Positions 25,583-33,110 of a DNA stretch of 64,000 nt are shown here, piece after piece. Within the stretch, counting starts at the first letter, position 1; each line of letters starts with the position of its first letter. The notes beneath the pieces were generated by a model. It ran no database searches. It was not told where the DNA came from and saw nothing but the letters and a program-made list of their open reading frames with translations. The translations under genes and the position numbers were made by a program. This DNA comes from Burkholderia sp. Bp8963 (GTDB lineage: Bacteria; Pseudomonadota; Gammaproteobacteria; Burkholderiales; Burkholderiaceae): positions 1 through 64,000 of the forward strand of contig NZ_QTQP01000037.1 of the NCBI RefSeq assembly GCF_003854275.1, given 5' to 3'.

Positions 25583-26374
25583 ATGGTTCGTTTGATGAAA
25601 CGGGTTCTGGTATCCGCTGCGGTGCTCGGCGGACTGTTCGGCGCCGTTGCGGCGCATGCCGCGCCGAAGGACGACCTGAAGGGCACCAACGTCGTCCTCG
25701 TGCACGGCGCGTTTGCCGACGGGTCAAGCTGGAACCGTGTGATCCCGCTGCTGGAAGCGCGCGGGCTGCATGTCGTCTCGGTGCAGAACCCGCTGAGCTC
25801 GCTGGCGGACGACACGGCCGCGACGAAGCGCGCGATCGACGAGCAGAAGGGGCCTGTCGTGCTGGTGGGCCATTCGTGGGCCGGCGTCGTGATCAGCGAC
25901 GCGGGCAATGACGACAAGGTGAAGTCGCTCGTCTACGTCGCGGCGTTCGCGCCCGACAACGGCCAGTCGATCGCCGACGTCACGCAGGGGCTGCCGCCGC
26001 CGGTGTGGGCGGGCGAGCTGCGCAAGGACGCGGGCGGGTTCGCGACGCTGTCGGACAAGGCGATCGCGCAGGATTTCGCGCCGGACCTGCCGGTTGCGCA
26101 GCAGCGTATCGTCGCGGCGACGCAGGGGCCGTGGTTCGGCGGCTGCATTTCGGAGAAGGTTGCGCAGGCCGCGTGGCATGCGAAGCCGTCGTCGTTCGTC
26201 GTCACGACGCAGGACAAGATGATCGACCCCGCGCTGCAGGAAGCGATGGCGAAGCGCATTGGTGCGACGGTCACGCGCGTGAACGGCAGCCATGTCGCGA
26301 TGCTGAGCCAGCCGAAGGCCGTGGCCGACGCGATCATTGCGGCCGCGGAGCGCGCGAAGCAGGACGCTCAGTGA
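25583..26374 (+). CDS. Secreted alpha/beta hydrolase
   Basis: The 263-residue protein has a signal peptide ending AAHAAP and an alpha/beta hydrolase core. The HGAFADGSSW strand-loop is followed by the nucleophile elbow GHSWAG (Ser98) and a catalytic histidine in NGSHVAML. The pattern resembles plant salicylate-ester/pheophorbidase-like esterases that Burkholderia export. ATG 25583 is seven bases after AAAGGAG; the ATG two codons earlier overlaps it too closely. Confidence 0.88.
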   Translation: MVRLMKRVLVSAAVLGGLFGAVAAHAAPKDDLKGTNVVLVHGAFADGSSWNRVIPLLEARGLHVVSVQNPLSSLADDTAATKRAIDEQKGPVVLVGHSWAGVVISDAGNDDKVKSLVYVAAFAPDNGQSIADVTQGLPPPVWAGELRKDAGGFATLSDKAIAQDFAPDLPVAQQRIVAATQGPWFGGCISEKVAQAAWHAKPSSFVVTTQDKMIDPALQEAMAKRIGATVTRVNGSHVAMLSQPKAVADAIIAAAERAKQDAQ

Positions 26375-26531
26375 GCGAATGCGGTGCCGTCGTGCGCGTG
26401 GTGCGGCGGCGCAACGGCCTCGCTGCGCGACGCGCTGCACAGCGACGGTCTTCCCCCATGTGAACCCGCGTCGACACCAACAGCGTCGATTCCCCCTTGC
26501 CTCCTCGTTGACACCCCCGGCGCCGATTCCC

Positions 26532-26588
26532 CCCTCGCAGAACCCGATTCCCCTCGCAGAACCCGATTCCCCTCGCAGAACCCGATCC
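26532..26588. repeat. Three tandem copies of a 19-base unit
   Basis: The unit CCCTCGCAGAACCCGATTC occurs at 26532-26550 and 26551-26569, and with one change at 26570-26588. It lies in the leader region 190 bases before the rhodanese gene. There is no spacer, so it is not CRISPR. Confidence 0.8.
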
Positions 26589-26695
26589 AGCAACCCGCTC
26601 GATAGCGGGCGTTCGCGTTTGCATTTCGTGCGGCGCTGATTTGGAAATGACGATTAATTGGTTCAGCTTCCCGGCGCTCGCTCGCATAGTGGCGC

Positions 26696-26707
26696 TGACG
26701 GCTATAG
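26696..26707. promoter_or_regulatory. Shared motif copy 1 (TGACGGCTATAG), upstream of the rhodanese gene
   Basis: This 12-mer lies 69 bases before the first gene of the operon. It recurs exactly at 28511-28522 ahead of the shell gene. The core CTATAG is self-complementary. It is a candidate binding site for the XRE regulator encoded inside the operon (inference). Confidence 0.5.
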
Positions 26708-26775
26708 ACAGCATGCAAGCTGCACCGGCCGCCTTTCCCGGTCTATCGGATCGAACGAATCCACAAGGAGGCGTC

Positions 26776-27246
26776 ATGACGTATGCATTGGAAGAACGAA
26801 CCGCCGCGCAACAGGCGCTCGAAGACGCGCGCGACGCGGCCGCCGTAGCCGGCACGCCCTACGCGGGCGGCGTGGCCCCGGAAATCGCGTGGGCGTTGTT
26901 CAAGGCCGGCGATGCGCTGCTGGTCGACGTGCGCACCGCCGAGGAACGCAAGTTCGTCGGCCACGTGCCGGACTCGCTGCACGTGGCGTGGGCGACCGGC
27001 ACGAGCCTCACGCGCAACCCGCGCTTCGTGCGCGAGCTGGAAGCGAAGACCGGCAAGGACGCGGTGGTGCTGCTGCTGTGCCGCAGCGGCAACCGCTCCG
27101 CGCAGGCCGCCGAAGCGGCGGCGAAGGCGGGTTTCACGCAGGTATTCAACGTGCTCGAAGGATTCGAGGGCGACCTTGATGCGAAGCAGCGCCGCGGCGG
27201 CCAGAACGGCTGGCGCTTTCGCGGCCTGCCGTGGGCGCAGGACTGA
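26776..27246 (+). CDS. Rhodanese-domain sulfurtransferase of the encapsulin operon
   Basis: The 156-residue protein is a single rhodanese domain that carries sulfane sulfur as a persulfide. The active-site loop CRSGNRS is at 102-108 with catalytic Cys102, and DVRTAEE and GHVPDS are further family marks. A helical N-terminal segment of about 35 residues precedes the domain. The start follows AAGGAGG. It is the first gene of a unit with serine acetyltransferase, shell and cysteine desulfurase genes, a set known from family 2A encapsulin loci. It may move sulfur into or out of the compartment. Confidence 0.93.
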   Translation: MTYALEERTAAQQALEDARDAAAVAGTPYAGGVAPEIAWALFKAGDALLVDVRTAEERKFVGHVPDSLHVAWATGTSLTRNPRFVRELEAKTGKDAVVLLLCRSGNRSAQAAEAAAKAGFTQVFNVLEGFEGDLDAKQRRGGQNGWRFRGLPWAQD

Positions 27247-27288
27247 TACGCGGCCGGACGGGAAAAAGGGAAAAGGAGAGAACCGGCA

Positions 27289-28251
27289 ATGGCCGCATTC
27301 GAGATCGACCACATCGTTCAATCGCTTCAGACGGTGCGCCGCGCGTGGCGGGAAAAACAGCGGCGCTCGCTCGAGCCGGGCGGGCGCGACCTGCCGGCGC
27401 GCGAAGCGCTCGCGCAGATCGTCGGCGCGCTGAAGGGCGTGCTGTTCCCGATGCGGCTCGGCCCGCCCGACCTGCGCCAGGAGAGCGAGAACTTCTACGT
27501 GGCGCACGCGCTCGACGCGGCGCTCAACGCGCTGCTCGCACAGGTAAAGCTCGAATTGCGCTACGCGGCACGCCAGCGCGCGACCGACGTATCGACTGAC
27601 ATATCGATCGACGAGCCGGCGTCGGCGGCCGTGCAGGCGTTCGCCGCGCGGCTGCCCGAGATCCGCCGGCTGCTCGACAGCGACGTGCTCGCGGCCTACC
27701 ACGGCGATCCGGCAGCCGGCAGCGTCGACGAAGTGCTGCTGTGCTATCCGGGTGTGCTCGCGATGATTCACCATCGGCTCGCGCACGAGCTGTACCTGCT
27801 CGGCCTGCCGCTGCTCGCGCGCATCATCGCCGAGCAGGCGCATGCGGAAACGGGCATCGACATCCATCCGGGCGCGCGCATCGGCGGCGGTTTCTTCATC
27901 GACCACGGCACGGGCGTCGTGATTGGCGAGACGGCGATCATCGGCGAGCGCGTGCGCGTCTACCAGGCGGTCACGCTCGGCGCGAAGCGCTTTCCGCGCG
28001 ACGCGGCCGGCCATCTGGAGAAAGGGCTCGCCCGCCATCCGATCGTCGACGACGACGTCGTGATCTACGCGGGCGCGACGATCCTCGGCCGCGTGACGAT
28101 CGGGCGCGGCGCGGTGATCGGCGGCAACGTGTGGCTCACGCAGGACGTGCCGCCCGGCGCGAACGTCACCCAGGCCGTGCTGCGCAGCGAGGCGACCCAC
28201 GCGCCGCGCGCGCCGGCCGGCCCGCTGCCGGTCGCGCAGGCCGCATCATGA
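27289..28251 (+). CDS. epsC: Serine O-acetyltransferase (EpsC-type CysE)
   Basis: The enzyme makes O-acetylserine, the carbon precursor of cysteine. The 320-residue protein has a helical N-terminal domain and a left-handed beta-helix of hexapeptide repeats from about residue 188, starting TGIDIHPGARIGGGFFIDHG with the catalytic histidine region (His193, His206). It then runs through VYQAVTLGAK and ends in an Ala/Pro tail. It follows AAGGAGAG. Its stop overlaps the XRE start. Next to a cysteine desulfurase that consumes cysteine, it would keep the substrate supplied. Confidence 0.93.
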   Translation: MAAFEIDHIVQSLQTVRRAWREKQRRSLEPGGRDLPAREALAQIVGALKGVLFPMRLGPPDLRQESENFYVAHALDAALNALLAQVKLELRYAARQRATDVSTDISIDEPASAAVQAFAARLPEIRRLLDSDVLAAYHGDPAAGSVDEVLLCYPGVLAMIHHRLAHELYLLGLPLLARIIAEQAHAETGIDIHPGARIGGGFFIDHGTGVVIGETAIIGERVRVYQAVTLGAKRFPRDAAGHLEKGLARHPIVDDDVVIYAGATILGRVTIGRGAVIGGNVWLTQDVPPGANVTQAVLRSEATHAPRAPAGPLPVAQAAS

Positions 28252-28469
28252 GCGAACTGATCCAGCACTTCGGCGCGACCGTGCGCCGGCTGCGCGAGGC
28301 GCGCACGTGGTCGCAGGAGCAGCTCGCCGAACAGGCGGGGCTGAACCGCTCGTATGTCGGCGAGATCGAGCGCGGCGAGGCGATCGCATCGATCGTCACC
28401 GCCGACAAGATCGCGCGGGCGTTCGACGTGTCGATCTCGGCGCTGCTGTCCGGCGCGCGCGTCGCCTGA
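28248..28469 (+). CDS. XRE-family regulator inside the encapsulin operon
   Basis: The 73-residue protein is one helix-turn-helix domain (GATVRRLREARTWSQEQL, then AGLNRSYVGEIERGE). It overlaps the serine acetyltransferase gene by four bases (ATGA), so it is co-translated. Small Cro/C1-type proteins like this usually repress their own unit. Candidate sites are the repeated 12-mers before the rhodanese and shell genes. Its ligand, if any, is unknown; a cysteine or sulfur signal would make sense. Confidence 0.88.
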   Translation: MSELIQHFGATVRRLREARTWSQEQLAEQAGLNRSYVGEIERGEAIASIVTADKIARAFDVSISALLSGARVA

Positions 28470-28510
28470 GCCGGCCTTCCCGCTTTATTTCCCACGTCGG
28501 CGGCGCCGCT

Positions 28511-28556
28511 TGACGGCTATAGCATGTTGAGCCGGCCTGCGTGCGCTTCCGATAAT
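28511..28556 (+). promoter_or_regulatory. Shell-gene promoter with shared motif copy 2
   Basis: The motif TGACGGCTATAG is at 28511-28522. Just downstream, TTGAGC (28528-28533) and GATAAT (28551-28556) are separated by 17 bases and look like a sigma-70 promoter. The motif would be centred a few bases upstream of the -35 box, where an activator or repressor could act. The shell gene starts 56 bases after the -10 box. Confidence 0.5.
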
Positions 28557-28611
28557 CCCCCAGCGTCATAAGCAATCCCGTTTTTCATCTTAAGAACCCG
28601 GAGCCACACAC

Positions 28612-29544
28612 ATGTCGACCGTTGCAAGCGGCTCGGCCGCGCTGAGCGATCACGCCGCCCGCCAACTAGCGAACGCTACCAAGACCGTCCCCCAGCTTTC
28701 CACGATCACGCCGCGCTGGCTGACCCATTTGCTGCAATGGGTGCCGGTCGAGGCCGGCATCTATCGGCTGAATCAGGTGAAGAACCCGGAGGCCGTGCGC
28801 GCCGCGTGCACGCAGCTCGAAGACGAGCGCGTGCTGCCGCGCACGTTCGTGCCTTACGAGGAGCAGCCGCGCGAATATTTTCTGAACGCGGTGAGCACGG
28901 TGCTCGACGTGCATACGCGGATCTCCGATCTCTACAGCAGCCCGCACGACCAGATCAAGGAACAGCTCCGGCTGACGATCGAGACGATCAAGGAGCTGCA
29001 GGAAAGCCAGCTGATCAACAACCCGGATTACGGCCTGCTCGCGAACGTGACCGACGAGCAGCGCGTGTTCCCGTTGACGGGCGCGCCGACGCCGGACGAT
29101 CTCGACGAGCTGCTGACGAAAGTGTGGAAGGAGCCCGCGTTCTTCCTCACGCATCCGCTCGCGATCGCCGCGTTCGGCCGCGAATGCACGCGGCGCGGCG
29201 TGCCGCCGCCGACGGTCAGCCTGTTCGGCTCGCAGTTCCTCACATGGCGCGGCATTCCGCTGATCCCGTCGGACAAGGTGCCGGTCGCGGACGGCAAGAC
29301 CAAGATCCTGCTGCTGCGCGTCGGCGACAAGCGGCAGGGCGTCGTCGGCCTGTATCAGCCGGGTGTCGCGGGCGAGCAGGGGCCCGGGCTGTCGGTGCGC
29401 TTCATGGGCATCAACGACCAGGCGATCGCGTCGTACCTGATCTCGCTGTATTGCTCGCTCGCGGTCCATTCGCCGGACGCGCTGGCTGTCCTCGATGACG
29501 TCGAAATCGGCAAGTACCATGACTATCCCGACACCTACCGTTAA
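28612..29544 (+). CDS. Family 2A encapsulin shell protein
   Basis: The 310-residue protein matches family 2A encapsulin shell proteins (SrpI-like), which adopt the HK97 phage capsid fold and assemble into hollow icosahedral shells. Family features are the N-terminal arm before PQLSTITPRWL, the KNPEAVRAACTQLEDERVLPRTFVPYEE segment (split here), VLDVHTRISDLYSSPHDQ, FGRECTRRGVPP and the closing VEIGKYHDYPDTYR. There are no phage genes nearby. The shell gene overlaps the next gene by 26 bases. Neighbouring cysteine desulfurase, rhodanese and serine acetyltransferase genes fit the sulfur-storing type of this compartment. Confidence 0.93.
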   Translation: MSTVASGSAALSDHAARQLANATKTVPQLSTITPRWLTHLLQWVPVEAGIYRLNQVKNPEAVRAACTQLEDERVLPRTFVPYEEQPREYFLNAVSTVLDVHTRISDLYSSPHDQIKEQLRLTIETIKELQESQLINNPDYGLLANVTDEQRVFPLTGAPTPDDLDELLTKVWKEPAFFLTHPLAIAAFGRECTRRGVPPPTVSLFGSQFLTWRGIPLIPSDKVPVADGKTKILLLRVGDKRQGVVGLYQPGVAGEQGPGLSVRFMGINDQAIASYLISLYCSLAVHSPDALAVLDDVEIGKYHDYPDTYR

Positions 29545-31579
29545 TCCCCGGCTGCCGGGCGGCGACGGGCCGGGCGCTGGCGCGCTGCCGCACGCGCCGC
29601 TGCCGGCCGGCCTGCCCGACCCGGCGACGCTTGCGCGGCTCGCGTCCGAATTCTTCGCGACGCCGCCCGGGCAGGCGGCCGCGCCGGAGCTGTCGGCGGG
29701 CAGCGGCGCGGTCGGCGGCCTGCCGTCGGCATTGCCGGCGGCAGCGCCGATCCTCGCGTCGGTGAGCAACCCCGCGCCGGCCGGCTCGCCGCTTGCGGGG
29801 CCGGGCGGCACGGGCACCGGCGTGCCGGGGCTCGCGCTGCCGCAAGGCAAGGTGGCCGGCGCGAATCTCGCGCCGTCCGCACCGACGCACGTGCTGTCGC
29901 TCGGCAATCGCACGCCCGCGCTCGCGCCGCACGCGGCCGCGCAGAACGGCCTGCCCGATCACGCCGTGTCGATCGCGCCCGCGCTCGAACCGCGCGTCGG
30001 CGGCGCGGCGCTCGGCGTGCCGCAGGCTGCGGCGCTCGGTGTCGATCGCGCGCCGCAGCCGGGCGTCCCCGCCAGCCCGTCGCCGTATTACTTCACCGAT
30101 GGCGCGCTGCAGGGCTGGCAGAAGACGCCGGATGACATCGTCGTGCCGTCGCGCGGCCTCGCGTCGCCCGAAGCGTTCGGCCTGCCGGGCGACGACGCGA
30201 TCCGCGAACTGCTCGCGGTGAACCGGCACGCGAGCGCGCCGACACCATCGAACGGCGACGGGTCGCGCTACTTCGTCGACGACGCGCGCGCTGGCGGTAC
30301 GCACGATGCGCGCCGTCACGGCTCGTCGCCCGGCGCGGGTGACGCGCTCCGCGGTGCGCATCCGCCGTTCGACGTGAACGCGATCCGCCGCGATTTCCCG
30401 ATCCTGCAGGAGCGCGTGAACGGCAAGCAACTCGTCTGGTTCGACAACGCGGCGACGACGCACAAGCCGCAGGCGGTGATCGACCGGCTCGCGTACTTCT
30501 ACGCGCACGAGAACTCGAACATCCACCGCGCCGCGCACGCGCTCGCGGGCCGGGCGACCGACGCGTACGAGCTTGCGCGGGAGACCGTGCAGCGCTTCAT
30601 CGGCGCATCGTCGCCGGACGAGATCGTGTTCGTGCGCGGCACGACGGAAGCGATCAACCTGATCGCAAAGACGTGGGGCGTGCAGAACGTCGGCGAGGGC
30701 GACGAGATCGTCGTGTCGCACCTCGAGCATCACGCGAACATCGTGCCGTGGCAGCAGCTCGCCGCGCAGAAGGGCGCAACGCTGCGGGTGATTCCGGTCG
30801 ACGATTCGGGGCAGGTTCTGCTGGACGAGTATCGCAAGCTGCTCAACGACCGCACGAAGATCGTGTCCGTCACGCAGGTGTCGAACGCGCTCGGCACGGT
30901 CGTGCCCGTGAAGGAGATCGTCGAGCTCGCCCATCGCGCGGGCGCGAAGGCGCTCGTCGACGGCGCGCAGTCGATCTCGCACATGCGGGTCGACGTGCAG
31001 GCGCTCGATGCCGATTTCTTCGTGTTCTCGGGCCACAAGATCTACGGCCCGACGGGCATCGGCGTCGTCTACGGCAAGCGCGCGATCCTCGACGACATGC
31101 CGCCGTGGCAAGGCGGCGGCAACATGATCGCCGACGTCACGTTCGAGCGCACCGTGTTCCAGCCGCCGCCGAACCGTTTCGAGGCCGGCACCGGCAATAT
31201 CGCGGACGCGGTGGGGCTCGGTGCGGCGCTCGATTACGTGAGCCGCGTCGGCATCGAGCGCATCGCGCGCTACGAGCACGACCTGCTCGCGTATGCGACG
31301 AGCGTGCTCGCGCCGGTGCCCGGTGTGCGGCTCGTCGGCACCGCGCGCGACAAGGCGAGCGTGCTGTCGTTCGTGCTGAAGGGCTACGAGACGGAGGAAG
31401 TCGGGCAGGCGCTGAACGAGGAGGGCATCGCGGTGCGCTCCGGGCATCACTGCGCGCAGCCGATCCTCCGGCGCTTCGGGCTCGAGGCGACCGTGCGGCC
31501 GTCGCTGGCGTTCTACAACACCTGTGATGAAGTCGATGCGCTGGTGCGGGTCGTGCGGAGGCTGGCGTCGCGGCGTTGA
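29519..31579 (+). CDS. Cysteine desulfurase cargo enzyme with encapsulin-targeting N-terminus
   Basis: The C-terminal 400 residues are a SufS-type cysteine desulfurase that turns cysteine into alanine and enzyme-bound sulfur. The PLP lysine is Lys507 in SGHKIYGPTG and the persulfide cysteine Cys645 in SGHHCAQP. The first 283 residues are Pro/Ala/Gly-rich and probably disordered, with islands such as LARLASEFFATPPG (38-51), SPYYFTDGALQGW (188-200) and SRYFVDDARAGG (249-260). Such extensions load this enzyme into family 2A shells. ATG 29519 lies inside the shell gene (26-base overlap); ATG 29495 is an alternative. A strong terminator follows. Confidence 0.93.
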   Translation: MTIPTPTVNPRLPGGDGPGAGALPHAPLPAGLPDPATLARLASEFFATPPGQAAAPELSAGSGAVGGLPSALPAAAPILASVSNPAPAGSPLAGPGGTGTGVPGLALPQGKVAGANLAPSAPTHVLSLGNRTPALAPHAAAQNGLPDHAVSIAPALEPRVGGAALGVPQAAALGVDRAPQPGVPASPSPYYFTDGALQGWQKTPDDIVVPSRGLASPEAFGLPGDDAIRELLAVNRHASAPTPSNGDGSRYFVDDARAGGTHDARRHGSSPGAGDALRGAHPPFDVNAIRRDFPILQERVNGKQLVWFDNAATTHKPQAVIDRLAYFYAHENSNIHRAAHALAGRATDAYELARETVQRFIGASSPDEIVFVRGTTEAINLIAKTWGVQNVGEGDEIVVSHLEHHANIVPWQQLAAQKGATLRVIPVDDSGQVLLDEYRKLLNDRTKIVSVTQVSNALGTVVPVKEIVELAHRAGAKALVDGAQSISHMRVDVQALDADFFVFSGHKIYGPTGIGVVYGKRAILDDMPPWQGGGNMIADVTFERTVFQPPPNRFEAGTGNIADAVGLGAALDYVSRVGIERIARYEHDLLAYATSVLAPVPGVRLVGTARDKASVLSFVLKGYETEEVGQALNEEGIAVRSGHHCAQPILRRFGLEATVRPSLAFYNTCDEVDALVRVVRRLASRR

Positions 31580-31587
31580 CGCGGTGC

Positions 31588-31634
31588 GAAAGCCGCTTGC
31601 GCACGCCATCGACGGTGTTGCGCAAGCGGCTTTC
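31588..31634 (+). terminator. Long hairpin ending the encapsulin operon
   Basis: GAAAGCCGCTTGCGC (31588-31602) pairs perfectly with GCGCAAGCGGCTTTC (31620-31634), a 15-bp stem with a 17-base loop, nine bases after the desulfurase stop. Only a short T-run is included, and it can serve both strands, including the converging GNAT gene. Confidence 0.75.
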
Positions 31635-31656
31635 CGCAGGAAGTGGTTTTCGACGG

Positions 31657-32109
31657 CTACGTTTCGCGCGTAGCTTGCGGGGCTCTGAGGTAGTAGATGT
31701 CCCACTCCGCTTCTTCTACCTTTCGGAAGCCGTGCCGCTGATAGAAGCGGTTTGAATCGCTGTCGCGCAGTGCGCCGACCTTGACCGGCAGCGATCGCGA
31801 ATCGGCGTCGGCGAAGATCGCAGCGAGCACCGCCGAACCGATTCCCCGGCCCTGATGCACGGGGACGATGTACAGGTGTTCAAGCGCCAGATGATCGTCG
31901 GCTGGCTTTGCCAGAACGAAGCCCACGTTAACGCCATCGACCACGATGAGCCGGCAGAACGCCGGATCGAACGACGACAGGAACCGGTCTCCCGCCCGCT
32001 GCGGATCGAAGCGGCCGATACGCTCCAGGCTTTCCTGCATGGCCGCGATACGTATCTGCACCAGTAAGTCGGCATCGCTGTGCGTTGTCGTAGCGAATGT
32101 CACGTTCAT
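31657..32109 (-). CDS. GNAT-family N-acetyltransferase
   Basis: The 150-residue protein has the GNAT acetyl-CoA loop VPVHQGRGIGSAVL, preceded by LALEHLYI and followed by SNRFYQRHGFRKV. The substrate is unknown. I chose ATG 32109 because the first beta strand follows at once; ATG 32154 would add 15 residues, and neither start has a clear ribosome site. It converges on the encapsulin operon and shows lower GC than it. Confidence 0.82.
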   Translation of the reverse strand: MNVTFATTTHSDADLLVQIRIAAMQESLERIGRFDPQRAGDRFLSSFDPAFCRLIVVDGVNVGFVLAKPADDHLALEHLYIVPVHQGRGIGSAVLAAIFADADSRSLPVKVGALRDSDSNRFYQRHGFRKVEEAEWDIYYLRAPQATRET

Positions 32110-32428
32110 CTGTTTTGTGGTCACGATTGCAGGAGGCAGCAAGGAATTCGTCATCGCGCAGTCTCGAGGTCAACGCTGCTGGACATTGTAGTCCGCTCAT
32201 TTCGCCATTAATATCGATTCCCCATCTCATTCCAGACGGCGAATGCCAGAATGACCGACGAGGAATTTGCCTTCCCCGGCGGCTGAAGCAAGAACCCGAC
32301 GGATCTTGCTTCCTGAAACAACCCTCACGCGATGTCGCAGTGCCTTTCAGGAAGAAGGCCTGCGCTTTGCGCGACCGTGTTGCCTGAATGGCGTCCGTAG
32401 CCGCTACTTTCATTGAGGGTCGATCAAT
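32110..32428. other. Gene-free stretch between two divergent GNAT genes
   Basis: This should hold promoters for both acetyltransferase genes. GAAGCAAGA (32285-32293) and TCTTGCTTC (32304-32312) form a perfect 9-bp inverted repeat with a 10-base spacer, possibly an operator or hairpin. No gene was seen. Confidence 0.4.
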
Positions 32429-32944
32429 ATGATTCGTATTGCAAACGTCGGTGACGCCGAACGCCTGGCTGAACTGAAGCGTGACACGTTCCGCGAAACG
32501 TTTGTCGAGGGTTTCGGGATACCTTATGGCGCTGAGGATCTCGCCGCTTATGAAGCCGCAAGCTACTCGCCGGACGTCGTCAGGGGCCAGCTGCTGGATC
32601 CGGAGCACCGAACCTGGGTTGTCGAGGCGAGTGATCAGTCGTTGGTTGGCTATGCGTTTGTCGGGCCGTGCAAATTGCCGCATCCCGAAGTGAAGAACGG
32701 AGACGGGGAGATTTGCCAGATTTACCTGCGACGTGGCGCGCAAGGTACTGGAGCCGGTCAGAGCCTGCTCGGTCTTGCAATCGATTTTCTTGCGGAGAAG
32801 CGGCCCGGCCCGATCTGGCTCGGCGTATGGTCGGGTAACGAGAAGGCCATTGCGTTCTATGAGCGGGCCGGTTTCAAGCGTGTCGGCGGTTATGAATTCA
32901 AGGTCGGAAGCTCGACCGATTCCGAGTTCATCTATCGTCGCTGA
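32429..32944 (+). CDS. GNAT-family N-acetyltransferase
   Basis: The 171-residue protein matches GNAT enzymes: ICQIYLRRGAQGTGAGQSLL holds the acetyl-CoA loop, and WLGVWSGNEKAIAFYERAGF is the classical motif B. The substrate is unknown. The start at 32429 (ATG after a modest GAGGG) directly precedes the first strand IRIANVGDAERL. It converges on groEL. Confidence 0.88.
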   Translation: MIRIANVGDAERLAELKRDTFRETFVEGFGIPYGAEDLAAYEAASYSPDVVRGQLLDPEHRTWVVEASDQSLVGYAFVGPCKLPHPEVKNGDGEICQIYLRRGAQGTGAGQSLLGLAIDFLAEKRPGPIWLGVWSGNEKAIAFYERAGFKRVGGYEFKVGSSTDSEFIYRR

Positions 32945-33019
32945 CGTGTTCCATTGATCCATACGCGGGTCCGGCCACCTCGCATTGGCGTCGCTTGCCT
33001 GCGCGTCGAGACCGCGGAT

Positions 33020-33065
33020 AAAAAGACAACGCGTGGCGACCTGAGTCGCCACCCGTTGCATTTTC
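33020..33065. terminator. Bidirectional terminator between GNAT gene and groEL
   Basis: GTGGCGAC (33033-33040) pairs with GTCGCCAC (33045-33052) around CTGA. On the minus strand the stem is followed by GTCTTTTTAT, and on the plus strand by GCATTTTCC. It can terminate both converging transcripts. Confidence 0.75.
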
Positions 33066-33070
33066 CGTGC

Positions 33071-33106
33071 GGCCTCGACCGTGCCGGCTATCCGGCACAC
33101 GAGGCC
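33071..33106. terminator. Nested hairpin just past the groEL stop
   Basis: The outer arms GGCCTCG (33071-33077) and CGAGGCC (33100-33106) and the inner arms GTGCCGG (33081-33087) and CCGGCAC (33092-33098) form a stacked stem-loop. It lies four bases beyond the groEL stop and may protect the message end or aid termination. Confidence 0.5.
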
Positions 33107-33110
33107 ATGT

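Larger units (their letters stand above)
26375..26775. other. Gene-free stretch upstream of the encapsulin operon
   Basis: The stretch contains a 19-base tandem repeat (26532-26588), a lower-GC segment near 26641-26700 that probably holds the promoter, and the 12-base motif shared with the shell-gene leader (26696-26707). It ends with a strong AAGGAGG ribosome site for the rhodanese gene. No gene was seen. Confidence 0.55.

Noticed and set aside
26532..26588. Possible CRISPR array because of regular 19-base repeats
   Set aside because: The copies are directly adjacent with no spacers, only three exist, and no cas gene is nearby.
28612..29544. Phage capsid gene, since the encoded fold is HK97-like
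   Set aside because: No other phage gene is present and the neighbours are sulfur enzymes; the sequence matches encapsulin shell proteins.
29411..31705. A 764-codon minus-strand frame opposite the cysteine desulfurase
   Set aside because: Antisense shadow of a clear PLP enzyme; low-complexity arginine-rich translation.
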